A stretch of 8,506 nt of DNA. It comes from Spartobacteria bacterium. GTDB taxonomy: Bacteria; Verrucomicrobiota; Verrucomicrobiia; Chthoniobacterales; Terrimicrobiaceae. The notes under the pieces were generated by a model that worked only from the letters and a program-made list of their open reading frames with translations, had not been told where the DNA came from and searched no databases. Shown piece by piece: positions 1 through 6,535 of this stretch. The stretch lies in assembly GCA_947487745.1 (NCBI GenBank), contig CANKXQ010000049.1, forward strand, positions 1-8,506, in the 5' to 3' direction. Each line of letters opens with the position of its first letter. Position 1 is the stretch's first letter. Position numbers and translations under genes: made by a program.

Positions 1-382
1 ATGCCAGCTCACACTGGTGAAGCGAATCGATCCGCTCGGTCTTGATGTCGATACCTCGCAAGTTCTCGGCCTGCTTGCCACCGAATTGCTTTTGAATTCC
101 CTCAAGCATGCTTTCGCCGGACGCAAGACGGGTATCATTCGCGTGGAGCTGCACAGCGGCCCGAAGAATACAATGGTCATCAGTGACAATGGAATCGGCC
201 TGCCGCCCAATTTCGAGAGTGTGAAAAGCGGCCGCATGGGAATGAATCTTGCACATGCACTCGCAAAACAAATTCGCGGCGAGGCCGTGATTTCCAACAA
301 TCCTGAAGGGGGAACCTGCGTATCGGTGGGGTTTTCTCTTGAGCCCACCTTGAAAACGGGGCCGGCGGGTCGAAATTCCTAA
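1..382 (+). CDS. Sensor histidine kinase, C-terminal ATPase domain (5' end outside window)
   Basis: This is the last 126 residues of a two-component sensor kinase, entering the window in the frame whose first full codon is at position 2. Only the ATP-binding HATPase_c domain is visible. Numbering from the first visible residue, the N box is around 28-38 (ELLLNSLKHAF), the G1 box at 62-67 (DNGIGL), the G2 region near 80-92 and a GGT G3-like motif at 103-105. The N box with LKHAF, followed by a glycine and a strand, is typical of the HisKA_2 family, whose members often pair with single-domain regulators. The phosphoacceptor His and any sensor or PAS domains lie upstream and cannot be judged. 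An in-frame GTG at 17 is not the start, because coding sequence with good family similarity continues through it. The next gene starts one base after the stop, so the two are almost certainly co-translated as a kinase/regulator pair. The stimulus is unknown. Confidence 0.88.
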   Translation, partial: CQLTLVKRIDPLGLDVDTSQVLGLLATELLLNSLKHAFAGRKTGIIRVELHSGPKNTMVISDNGIGLPPNFESVKSGRMGMNLAHALAKQIRGEAVISNNPEGGTCVSVGFSLEPTLKTGPAGRNS

Positions 383-383
383 T

Positions 384-791
384 ATGGAACCGACACGCAT
401 TTTAATCGCCGAGGACGAGGCGATCAGCGCCACTGCTTTGAAGAGCGAGCTTGTCTCGCTCGGCTACGAGGTGGTGGGAATCACGGACACCGCCGAGGAT
501 GTCGTCCGCGCCGCAGGCGAATTGCAGCCGGATGTCGTCTTCATGGACATCACTTTGAAAGGCGTCCTCGACGGGATCACCGCCGCTGTGGCTATTCGGG
601 GCCGGACAGGCGCGCCGGTTGTTTTTCTCACGGCACATGCGGATGAAAAAACCATGAAGCGCTCGGTTTTTGCAGGGCCGTTCGAATACATCCTAAAACC
701 TTTCACTCGAAAAGAACTGCAATCCGCCGTGCAGGCATCGCTTCGAAAACGCCAGGCGGAACTGGAAGATCGCGCCGTGCTACAACGCTGA
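384..791 (+). CDS. Single-domain (CheY-like) response regulator
   Basis: A 135-residue protein that is just one receiver domain. The acidic pair E10/D11 that binds Mg2+, the phosphoacceptor D55 (in VVFMDITLKG), the switch T83 (FLTAHAD) and the conserved K105 (ILKPF) are all present, so it should be phosphorylatable. After residue 120 there is only a short charged helix (RKRQAELEDR) and no DNA-binding, enzymatic or RNA-binding output domain. It must therefore act by protein-protein contact or as a phosphate shuttle. The DITLKG-x-LDG-I sequence after the phosphosite is common in receivers paired with HisKA_2/HWE kinases, which agrees with the kinase gene ending one base upstream. The ATG at 384 is the obvious start; no Shine-Dalgarno sequence precedes it, so coupling to the kinase stop (TAA, 380-382) probably drives its translation. 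It is unlikely to regulate the copper ATPase downstream directly, because it lacks a DNA-binding domain. Confidence 0.92.
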   Translation: MEPTRILIAEDEAISATALKSELVSLGYEVVGITDTAEDVVRAAGELQPDVVFMDITLKGVLDGITAAVAIRGRTGAPVVFLTAHADEKTMKRSVFAGPFEYILKPFTRKELQSAVQASLRKRQAELEDRAVLQR

Positions 792-842
792 CCGCCAATC
801 CCAGCCTCGCTTTTGCGGGCAGGATCACCAAGCATTCCTGAC

Positions 843-3098
843 ATGGCAATCGATCCGGTTTGTGGCATGGAGGTGGACGAATCCACCGGACTTCATGGTG
901 AGCGGGACGGCGAGGTCTTTTACTTTTGTTGCGAGCATTGCCGACAAAAGTTTCTGAAGCCCCCGGCTGAGACGAAGCCGGCACCTCAAAATGCCATCCA
1001 CACTTGTCCGATGCACCCTGAGATTCGGCAGGACCACCCTGGCGATTGTCCGAAGTGCGGCATGGCACTCGAACCGCTCGAGGTCACTTCGGAGAATGCC
1101 GGAAATGCGGAGTTGGTGGATATGACGCGGCGCTTTGTGGTGTCTGTTCTTTTTGGTCTGCCGGTCTTTCTTTTGGCAATGCCACACCTTGTTCCGGCCA
1201 CGGCTGCCTTCGGCGACAGCGAACTCTCGCGCTGGGGGCAATTCCTCCTCGCCACGCCTGTGGTCTGCTGGTGCGGATTCCCGTTTTTTCTGCGTGGGTG
1301 GCGCTCTGTTTCAAGCGGGCATTGGAATATGTTCACGCTCATATCGCTCGGAGTGGGCGCGGCTTTTCTCATGAGCGTAGCGGCCATGCTGGTTCCGGAT
1401 TTTTTTCCCCATGCGTTGCGACATGGCGGGAAGGTGTCGGTTTACTTCGAGTCGGCTACGGTGATTGTCGCACTCGTTCTTCTGGGACAAGTGCTCGAGC
1501 TGCGCGCAAGGGCCAGAACAGGCGGCGCAATCCGCGCACTGCTGAATCTCACTCCGCCCGTTGCGCGCAAACTCACGGATGCCGGAGATTTGGAGATTCC
1601 CCTCGTGCAGGTTCGGGCTGGCGACCGTTTGCGCGTCGTGCCGGGCGGCAGCGTGCCGGTCGATGGTATTTTGATCGAAGGCCACTCGAGCGTTGATGAG
1701 TCGATGATCACTGGCGAATCGGTGCCGGTGGAAAAAGGTGCGGGCGACAAGGTTTCGGCCGGCACTTTGAATGGCTCCGGGACATTCGTCATGCGCGCGG
1801 AACGGCTCGGGGCCGACACACTCCTCGGCCGCATTGTGCAAAGCGTCGCGGAAGCCCAGCGCACACGCGCGCCGATTCAGGGTCTTGCCGACAAGGTGGC
1901 GGGAATTTTTGTTCCAGTCGTGCTGGCAGTTTCAATTCTCACATTCCTCGCGTGGGTCTGGTTCGGCCCGGAGCCGAGGCTCGCCCATGCCATCGTGAAT
2001 GCCGTGGCCGTCCTTATTATCGCGTGCCCATGCGCGCTCGGTCTTGCCACGCCGATGTCCATCATGGTCGCCGTGGGCCGTGGCGCACGAGAGGGCGTGC
2101 TGGTGAAGGATGCCACTATACTCCAAGAGTTGGAAAAAATCACGACTCTGGTGGTCGATAAAACCGGCACCCTCACCGAGGGATGCCCCCAGCTTGTGGA
2201 CATCATGCCCGTCGATGGCAGGGATGCGAAAGAAGTGCTCCAGCTTGCCGCATCACTCGAGCAAGGCAGCGAGCATCCCCTTGCTGATGCGGTTGTGCGT
2301 GGCGCGAAGGATATCCCGCTTTTGCCAACAACCAACTTCCGCGCTGTGGCGGGCGGTGGCGTGCTCGGGGATGTTGCGGGTCGCAAGATTGTGGTCGGAA
2401 AGGCGGAGTTTTTGCGGAGCGAAAAAATCGTGTGCCTCGATCATCTGGAAACTCTGGCGATCAATCTCCAAGAGGACGGTAAATCGGTTCTCTTTATCGC
2501 TGGCGACGGAATAGCCTATGGGTTGATCTCTGTCTTCGATCCCATCAAAGCGACAGCCACCGCCGCGTTGGCGGATCTCCATGCGCTGGGCCTGAAAATT
2601 ACAATGCTCACGGGTGACAACGAACGCACAGCCGCCGCTGTCGCACGGCAACTCGGGCTGGATTCTTTTAAATCGGGCATCGAGCCGCTTTCCAAGGCGG
2701 CGTTTATCAAAAAACTTCGCGCCGACGGGGAATGCGTAGCCATGGCGGGGGATGGCATCAATGACGCTCCTGCGCTCAGTGAAGCCCATGTTGGGATTGC
2801 CATGGGAAATGGAACCGATGTCGCCATCCAAAGTTCCGGCATCACTCTCGTGAAAGGCGACCTCCGTGGCATCGCCCGGGCCATCCGCCTGAGTCGCGAG
2901 ACGATGCGGAACATTCGTCAGAATCTCGTCTTTGCCTTCCTCTACAACGCGCTTGGAATCCCCATAGCGGCAGGTGTGCTTTATCCTTTTTTCGGTCTCT
3001 TGCTCAGTCCCATTCTGGCCGGTGCAGCCATGAGCATGAGTTCCGTATGCGTCATTGCCAATGCGCTGAGACTCGAACGCGCCAAGGGGAATACTTGA
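843..3098 (+). CDS. copA: Copper-translocating P1B-type ATPase with YHS and heavy-metal-binding domains (CopA-like)
   Basis: A 751-residue inner-membrane pump that probably exports Cu(I) (or Ag+) from the cytoplasm at the cost of ATP. Residues 1-40 are a YHS domain (C7 in DPVCGM, then C29, C30, C33). Residues 53-80 are a heavy-metal-binding domain (C55, M57, H58, H65, C69, C72, M74). There is no HMA (GMTCxxC) domain. About eight membrane helices follow (near 95-118, 130-150, 162-184, 199-220, 352-374, 383-411, 693-714, 717-741). Catalytic motifs are complete: TGE 290-292, metal-site CPC 395-397, DKTGT with phosphorylated D439, HP 478-479, GDN 591-593, GDGIND 636-641. Y701-N702 in helix 7 and M730/S734 in helix 8 fit the Cu(I) class. 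The ATG at 843 is chosen because the YHS domain starts there; a TTG at 813 would add ten unconserved residues. It starts 51 bases after the response regulator with no terminator between, so cotranscription is possible but unproven. The metal is inferred from family motifs. Confidence 0.93.
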   Translation: MAIDPVCGMEVDESTGLHGERDGEVFYFCCEHCRQKFLKPPAETKPAPQNAIHTCPMHPEIRQDHPGDCPKCGMALEPLEVTSENAGNAELVDMTRRFVVSVLFGLPVFLLAMPHLVPATAAFGDSELSRWGQFLLATPVVCWCGFPFFLRGWRSVSSGHWNMFTLISLGVGAAFLMSVAAMLVPDFFPHALRHGGKVSVYFESATVIVALVLLGQVLELRARARTGGAIRALLNLTPPVARKLTDAGDLEIPLVQVRAGDRLRVVPGGSVPVDGILIEGHSSVDESMITGESVPVEKGAGDKVSAGTLNGSGTFVMRAERLGADTLLGRIVQSVAEAQRTRAPIQGLADKVAGIFVPVVLAVSILTFLAWVWFGPEPRLAHAIVNAVAVLIIACPCALGLATPMSIMVAVGRGAREGVLVKDATILQELEKITTLVVDKTGTLTEGCPQLVDIMPVDGRDAKEVLQLAASLEQGSEHPLADAVVRGAKDIPLLPTTNFRAVAGGGVLGDVAGRKIVVGKAEFLRSEKIVCLDHLETLAINLQEDGKSVLFIAGDGIAYGLISVFDPIKATATAALADLHALGLKITMLTGDNERTAAAVARQLGLDSFKSGIEPLSKAAFIKKLRADGECVAMAGDGINDAPALSEAHVGIAMGNGTDVAIQSSGITLVKGDLRGIARAIRLSRETMRNIRQNLVFAFLYNALGIPIAAGVLYPFFGLLLSPILAGAAMSMSSVCVIANALRLERAKGNT

Positions 3099-3134
3099 TC
3101 GCCAAGAAAAATCTCAAAAATTTCAACGAAAGTA

Positions 3135-3162
3135 TTGACTCCCCACAAAGTTTCCCTACTTT
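3135..3162 (+). promoter_or_regulatory. Probable sigma70-type promoter of rpmB
   Basis: A TTGACT -35 box (3135-3140) and a TACTTT -10 box (3157-3162) are separated by 16 bases, close to the bacterial housekeeping consensus. The predicted transcription start near 3169 would leave a leader of only about 8 bases before the rpmB ATG. No Shine-Dalgarno sequence is present. The position, between the copper ATPase stop and rpmB, is where a promoter would be expected. This is sequence inspection only. Confidence 0.5.
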
Positions 3163-3176
3163 CGGCCGTCCATCTT

Positions 3177-3443
3177 ATGTCTAGAAAGTGCAGCATCACT
3201 GGGGCCAAGCCCGTTCGCGGATCCAAAATCCATCGTCGCGGTCTCGCGAAGAAAAAAGGCGGTATCGGCATGCACGTCACAGCCGTCACCCCCCGCTACT
3301 TCCAGCCGAATCTTAAAACCAAACGCGTCTGGGTTCCCGAACTCAAAAAATTTGTGACCGTCAAAGCCACCGCGCGTGCCTTCAAGACGCTGTCGAAAAA
3401 CGGGGCCTACAAAACCCTGGCTGCTGCCGGATTAGTCAAATAA
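3177..3443 (+). CDS. rpmB: Large ribosomal subunit protein bL28
   Basis: An 88-residue, very basic protein of the 50S ribosomal subunit. It opens with the hallmark MSRKCSITG (E. coli: MSRVCQVTG), carries the lysine-rich segment AKKKGGIG at 24-31, then YFQPNLKTKRVWVPE at 41-55, equivalent to the RRFLPNLHSHRFWVES region of E. coli, and ends in the usual mixed helix. It is about ten residues longer than the 78-residue E. coli protein because of the middle insert; the insert resembles chlamydial L28 as I remember it, which suggests the PVC superphylum. Only one Cys (C5) is present, so it is not a zinc-ribbon paralogue. The ATG at 3177 fits the family start exactly; an in-frame TTG at 3135 is part of the -35 box. 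The frequent partner rpmG (L33) does not follow. With a promoter just upstream and a terminator just downstream, the gene appears monocistronic. Confidence 0.96.
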   Translation: MSRKCSITGAKPVRGSKIHRRGLAKKKGGIGMHVTAVTPRYFQPNLKTKRVWVPELKKFVTVKATARAFKTLSKNGAYKTLAAAGLVK

Positions 3444-3468
3444 TCCGCGCCTTCTGCGTTTTTCAACT

Positions 3469-3510
3469 TCTCTCCGTGAGGCATATCCTTGCGGAGAGAT
3501 TTCTTTTTTC
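3469..3510 (+). terminator. Intrinsic (Rho-independent) terminator after rpmB
   Basis: The left arm at 3469-3481 pairs with the right arm at 3487-3499 over 13 positions (eleven Watson-Crick pairs and two G-U pairs), closing a five-base CATAT loop. A T-rich tail (TTTCTTTTTT) follows at 3500-3509. It starts 25 bases after the rpmB stop. It should insulate the ABC ATPase/rodA unit from rpmB transcription and makes a TTG at 3489, inside the right arm, implausible as a start codon. Confidence 0.88.
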
Positions 3511-3533
3511 GGAAGCATATTCCTGGAATTCGC

Positions 3534-4367
3534 ATGATGGCAGGTGACAAATCCTCCCCGCCCATGCCATCTTCTGCCATGCCTTTGCTGGAGGTTCAGA
3601 ATTTACGCACATGGTTTCCCGTGCTGGGAGGCGTGATGCGCCGCAAGGTCGGGGACATACGGGCTGTGGATGATGTTTCCTTCACCATCGAGCCCGGATG
3701 CACAGTCGGCTTGGTCGGTGAGAGCGGTAGCGGAAAAACCACGGTCGGCCGCACGATTCTCAAACTCATCCCCTCAACATCGGGCTGCGTTCTTTACAAA
3801 GGGAACGACATTTTGCCTATGCCGGAACGGGAATTTCGACCGCTCCGACGGGAGATGCAGATGATTTTTCAAGATCCCTTTGGATCGTTGAACCCACGCT
3901 TCACGATTGGCGAGATCGTCGGAGAGGCGCTGGAAATCCATTTTCCGAAAATGAATCGCTCGGATCGCGCCGCACGCGTGGCGGATCTCTTGCGCTTGGT
4001 CGGCCTCAAGGCCGATATGATGCGGCGGTATCCGCACGAGTTCAGCGGTGGTCAGCGCCAGCGCATCGGCATAGCCAGGGCGCTCGCGGTCGAGCCGCGA
4101 TTCATCGTCTGCGACGAACCGGTGAGCGCGCTGGATGTGAGCGTGCAGGCCCAGATCGTGAATCTGCTGCAGGACTTGCAGGAGCAGTTTGGCATCGCCT
4201 ACCTGTTCATCGCACACGACCTCGCCGTGGTGGAACACATCAGCGACCATGTGCTTGTCATGCATCATGGGAAAATTGTGGAGTCCGCCAGCGCCGAAGC
4301 GATCTACAACGATCCTCATAACGAATACACGAAGACCCTTCTCTCGGCTGTGCCGTCCATTGCCTGA
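3534..4367 (+). CDS. ABC transporter ATPase, oligopeptide/dipeptide (OppF/DppF) type, short form
   Basis: A 277-residue nucleotide-binding protein of the OppF/DppF family, which energises import of peptides (some relatives handle nickel or other solutes) from the cytoplasmic side of the inner membrane. Seen directly: Walker [10 protein letters not shown] (62-70), Q-loop Q113 in [13 protein letters not shown], signature SGGQRQR (171-177), Walker B IVCDEP (191-196, catalytic E195), D-loop SALD (198-201) and switch H228. The [11 protein letters not shown] stretch is diagnostic for this subfamily. The protein ends at SAVPSIA, right where relatives of about 320-335 residues continue into the C-terminal oligo_HPY domain, so that domain is absent. 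No permease, binding protein or OppD partner lies in the window. The start is ATG 3534 or 3537; the partial GGAA at 3525-3528 is the nearest thing to a ribosome site here. Its stop overlaps the rodA start by one base, so the two form an operon. The substrate cannot be inferred. Confidence 0.9.
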   Translation: MMAGDKSSPPMPSSAMPLLEVQNLRTWFPVLGGVMRRKVGDIRAVDDVSFTIEPGCTVGLVGESGSGKTTVGRTILKLIPSTSGCVLYKGNDILPMPEREFRPLRREMQMIFQDPFGSLNPRFTIGEIVGEALEIHFPKMNRSDRAARVADLLRLVGLKADMMRRYPHEFSGGQRQRIGIARALAVEPRFIVCDEPVSALDVSVQAQIVNLLQDLQEQFGIAYLFIAHDLAVVEHISDHVLVMHHGKIVESASAEAIYNDPHNEYTKTLLSAVPSIA

Positions 4368-5467
4368 TGCATCCTCTGCTCCGACATTTCTTGCGAATGA
4401 ACTGGCCTCTATTCGGCCTGATGATGGGCCTTCTGGCTTTCGGGATTTATGCCATTCACAGTGCTACTTGGATGAGGGATCAGGATTTCGCCAAGTCGCA
4501 GCTCATCTGGATCGTGATTTGCATGCCGATGTTTTTGATCGTCTCCCTCATCGACTACCGATGGGTGAGGTTCGGCGCGATTCCACTCTACGTGGCGAGC
4601 ATTCTTGGCCTTGTGGCCACCATGTTCATCGGGGAAAAGCGCTACGGAGCCCGCAGTTGGCTGGATCTGGGGCCCATGAGTTTCCAGCCCTCGCAGCTCG
4701 CTATCATCGCGGGGATTCTGACCCTCAGCCTCTTTCTCTCAAATACACGGGCGATGCCGGCCTTCTTGCGCATCCTCTGCTGCGGGGCCATCGTCGGCGC
4801 GCCTTGGCTCATGATTCTTATCCAGCCTGATCTGGGATCCTGCATCGTCTGGGTGCCTGTCCTGCTGGCGATGATGTTTGTCGGGCACATCCCCAAACGC
4901 TGGCTAATACTCATGCTTGTCATCGGCCTGGCGCTCGTTCCCCTCGTGGTCCATTTCGGCCTCAAACCTTACCAATACTCTCGTATCACCACCTTTCTCG
5001 ACCCCGAAGCCGACCCGCTCGGGGATGGGTGGAACATTACCCAATCCCTCGTTGCGATCGGCTCGGGCGGTTGGGCAGGAAAGGGCTACAAGTCGCCGAA
5101 TTCGCTGAACGCCCTCGGCTTTCTGCCGCACACGATCGTTCACAATGATTTTATCTTTTCCGTCATGGGCGAGCAGCATGGATTTCTGGGTGCCGTTCTC
5201 CTCATCTCTGCACTGGTGTTGCTTTTTCTCATCATGTTGGGAATCGCCATCAATGCGGAGGACGACCTCGGCCGATTGCTCGCTGTGGGAATTACGATGC
5301 TGCTTTTCACGCATACTTTCATGAATCTCGGCATGACGATTTCGCTCACCCCCATCACCGGACTGCCCCTCCCTCTCGTCAGCTACGGTGGATCGTTTGT
5401 CATGATCACGCTTCTGAGTTTTGCCATCCTTCAAAGCATCTGGATCTACCGCCGCTCTCCGCGTTGA
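4367..5467 (+). CDS. rodA: RodA-type SEDS peptidoglycan glycosyltransferase
   Basis: A 366-residue polytopic inner-membrane protein of the SEDS family (RodA/FtsW), which polymerises lipid II into glycan strands together with a class B penicillin-binding protein. About ten hydrophobic helices are evident. Family motifs: GARSWLDLGPMSFQPS (94-109), QPDLGS (153-158), GDGWNITQS (219-227), FLP...NDFIF (252-264, presumed catalytic D261) and PLVSYGGS (336-343). The motif spacing and the lack of a long cytoplasmic tail favour RodA over FtsW. Two unusual points: the nearly invariant QPSE-x-A-K is QPSQLAI here (Q110, I113), and six residues rather than the usual four separate FLP from the catalytic Asp. 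The ATG overlaps the ABC ATPase stop (TGATG), so translation is probably coupled. The usual neighbours mreBCD and mrdA are not in the window. A 6-bp hairpin spans the stop codon (5452-5471) without a T tail. Confidence 0.92.
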   Translation: MHPLLRHFLRMNWPLFGLMMGLLAFGIYAIHSATWMRDQDFAKSQLIWIVICMPMFLIVSLIDYRWVRFGAIPLYVASILGLVATMFIGEKRYGARSWLDLGPMSFQPSQLAIIAGILTLSLFLSNTRAMPAFLRILCCGAIVGAPWLMILIQPDLGSCIVWVPVLLAMMFVGHIPKRWLILMLVIGLALVPLVVHFGLKPYQYSRITTFLDPEADPLGDGWNITQSLVAIGSGGWAGKGYKSPNSLNALGFLPHTIVHNDFIFSVMGEQHGFLGAVLLISALVLLFLIMLGIAINAEDDLGRLLAVGITMLLFTHTFMNLGMTISLTPITGLPLPLVSYGGSFVMITLLSFAILQSIWIYRRSPR

Positions 5468-5480
5468 GCGGGCGAGGGAT

Positions 5481-5511
5481 TTGATTGTCGCTGGAATGGG
5501 AAATGTTTAAT
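5481..5511 (+). promoter_or_regulatory. Possible promoter of galE
   Basis: In the 58-base gap between rodA and galE there is a TTGATT (5481-5486) and a TTTAAT (5506-5511), 19 bases apart, which is longer than ideal. The -10-like box ends 14 bases before the galE ATG, the same distance as at rpmB. The sequence immediately before the ATG is A-rich with no Shine-Dalgarno motif. Weak evidence by inspection. Confidence 0.3.
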
Positions 5512-5525
5512 TCTTTAAAACGAAA

Positions 5526-6500
5526 ATGAAAAAAATACTCGTGACAGGCGGCGCCGGCTACATCGGTAGCATCTGCGTGGAGGAACTCATCAACCGGGGA
5601 TTCGAAGTCTCTGTTTTTGACAACCTCACCGAGGGGCATGCCAAAGCGGTGGATTCCAGAGCGGATTTTTATCAAGGCGATCTCGCAGACCGTTCGGTTC
5701 TGCAGCATGCCTTCGGCGAGGTGAAACCAGACGCCGTGATGCACTTTGCCGCCAACGCCCTTGTCGGCGAGTCGATGGTAAATCCGTCAAAATATTTCCG
5801 TAACAATGTCTCCTCTGGCATCAATCTCCTCGACATGGCGGTGGAGTTCGGGGTCAAAAAATTCGTCTTCTCTTCGACTTGTGCGACATTTGGAATTCCC
5901 GAGCGCATGCCGATCGACGAGTCGCTGCTGCAGCGCCCGATCAATCCTTACGGCGAGTCCAAGCTCATGTTCGAGTCGATCCTCCGCTGGTATCGCGAGA
6001 TTCATAAACTTTCCTTCGTTGCTCTTCGCTATTTCAACGCGGCTGGCGCCTCCGAAAAGTTCGGCGAAGACCATCGCATCGAGACGCACCTCATCCCCAA
6101 CATTCTTAAAGTCGCCCTCGGCCAGCGCGAGTCGGTGGATATTTTTGGCACCGATTACCCAACGCCGGATGGCACCTGCATTCGCGACTATATTCACATC
6201 CTCGACCTCGCCGAGGCTCACATCCTCGCCGTGCAGTCCGATAAAAGTGATTTTTACAATCTCGGCACAGGTGGAGGCACCTCGGTTCGCGAGGTCATCG
6301 AAACCTGCAAAAAAATTACTGGCCGCGACATCAAGGCTGTCGAAAAACCCCGCCGTGCCGGCGATCCGCCCCGCCTCATCGCCGCCTCGGAAAAAATCCG
6401 CGCAGAACTCGGCTGGACTCCGCGTTTCCAAAACATCGTGCCAATCGTGGAAAGCGCCTGGGCTTGGCATGTAAAACATCCGAGTGGCTACGGCGACTAA
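5526..6500 (+). CDS. galE: UDP-glucose 4-epimerase
   Basis: A 324-residue cytoplasmic short-chain dehydrogenase-type enzyme that interconverts UDP-glucose and UDP-galactose using tightly bound NAD+. The N-terminal Rossmann motif is GGAGYIGS (8-15), followed by FDNLTEGH (31-38), where F-D-N-L is typical of GalE. The catalytic set is S117/T118 (SSTCATFG) with Y142 and K146 of the YxxxK motif (PYGESK). ALRYFNAAGA (166-175) and DYPTPDGTCIRDYIHILDLAEAH (210-232) are characteristic GalE signatures and argue against the dehydratase or other epimerase branches of the family, although some GalE-like proteins also act on the N-acetylhexosamine forms. Length is slightly below the 338 residues of E. coli GalE, with no missing motif. 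Lying between rodA and lptD, and away from any gal catabolic genes in view, it most likely supplies UDP-galactose for lipopolysaccharide or other surface glycan. The ATG at 5526 is the family start. Confidence 0.95.
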   Translation: MKKILVTGGAGYIGSICVEELINRGFEVSVFDNLTEGHAKAVDSRADFYQGDLADRSVLQHAFGEVKPDAVMHFAANALVGESMVNPSKYFRNNVSSGINLLDMAVEFGVKKFVFSSTCATFGIPERMPIDESLLQRPINPYGESKLMFESILRWYREIHKLSFVALRYFNAAGASEKFGEDHRIETHLIPNILKVALGQRESVDIFGTDYPTPDGTCIRDYIHILDLAEAHILAVQSDKSDFYNLGTGGGTSVREVIETCKKITGRDIKAVEKPRRAGDPPRLIAASEKIRAELGWTPRFQNIVPIVESAWAWHVKHPSGYGD

Positions 6501-6508
6501 CTCCGCCC

Positions 6509-6535
6509 TTGATATCACCGAAGCGGATATTTAAT
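6509..6535 (+). promoter_or_regulatory. Possible weak promoter of the lptD-like gene
   Basis: TTGATA at 6509-6514 is a good -35 match, but the candidate -10 boxes, TATTTA (6528-6533) or TTTAAT (6530-6535), are only 13 or 15 bases away, shorter than usual. TATTTA ends 14 bases before the ATG at 6548. The boxes overlap a potential hairpin, and cotranscription with galE (47-base gap) is an equal alternative. Confidence 0.2.
6511..6531 (+). other. Potential hairpin between galE and the lptD-like gene
   Basis: GATAT-CA-CCG (6511-6520) can pair with CGGATATT (6524-6531) around an AAG loop: eight pairs, one of them G-U, with a two-base CA bulge on the left arm. It begins 10 bases after the galE stop. 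Only a short TTTAA follows, so it is a poor intrinsic terminator; it might protect the galE 3' end or attenuate read-through, or be chance. Confidence 0.3.

Noticed and set aside
801..822. Small hairpin between the response regulator and the copper ATPase
   Set aside because: Only about five pairs including a wobble, with no T tail; does not support a transcription boundary.
813..842. TTG start at 813 for the copper ATPase
   Set aside because: Adds ten residues without family similarity and has no ribosome-binding sequence; the ATG at 843 begins exactly at the YHS domain.
1046..1696. 216-codon + strand frame within the copper ATPase
   Set aside because: Arg/Ser/Gly-rich out-of-frame shadow in a gene with intact ATPase motifs across the same stretch.
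384..3098. Copper-sensing two-component system controlling the pump, like CusRS
   Set aside because: CusR-type regulators carry an OmpR-like DNA-binding domain; this regulator is receiver-only and the kinase is HisKA_2-like, not CusS-like.
3489..3533. TTG start at 3489 for the ABC ATPase
   Set aside because: It falls in the right arm of the rpmB terminator; ATG 3534/3537 leaves a normal N terminus.
5452..5471. Hairpin CCGCTC/GAGCGG over the rodA stop codon as a terminator
   Set aside because: Six-pair stem with an eight-base loop and no T-run after it; not a convincing intrinsic terminator.
5787..6518. 243-codon open frame on the minus strand opposite galE
   Set aside because: Mirror of the galE codon pattern with no domain of its own; galE has every family motif.
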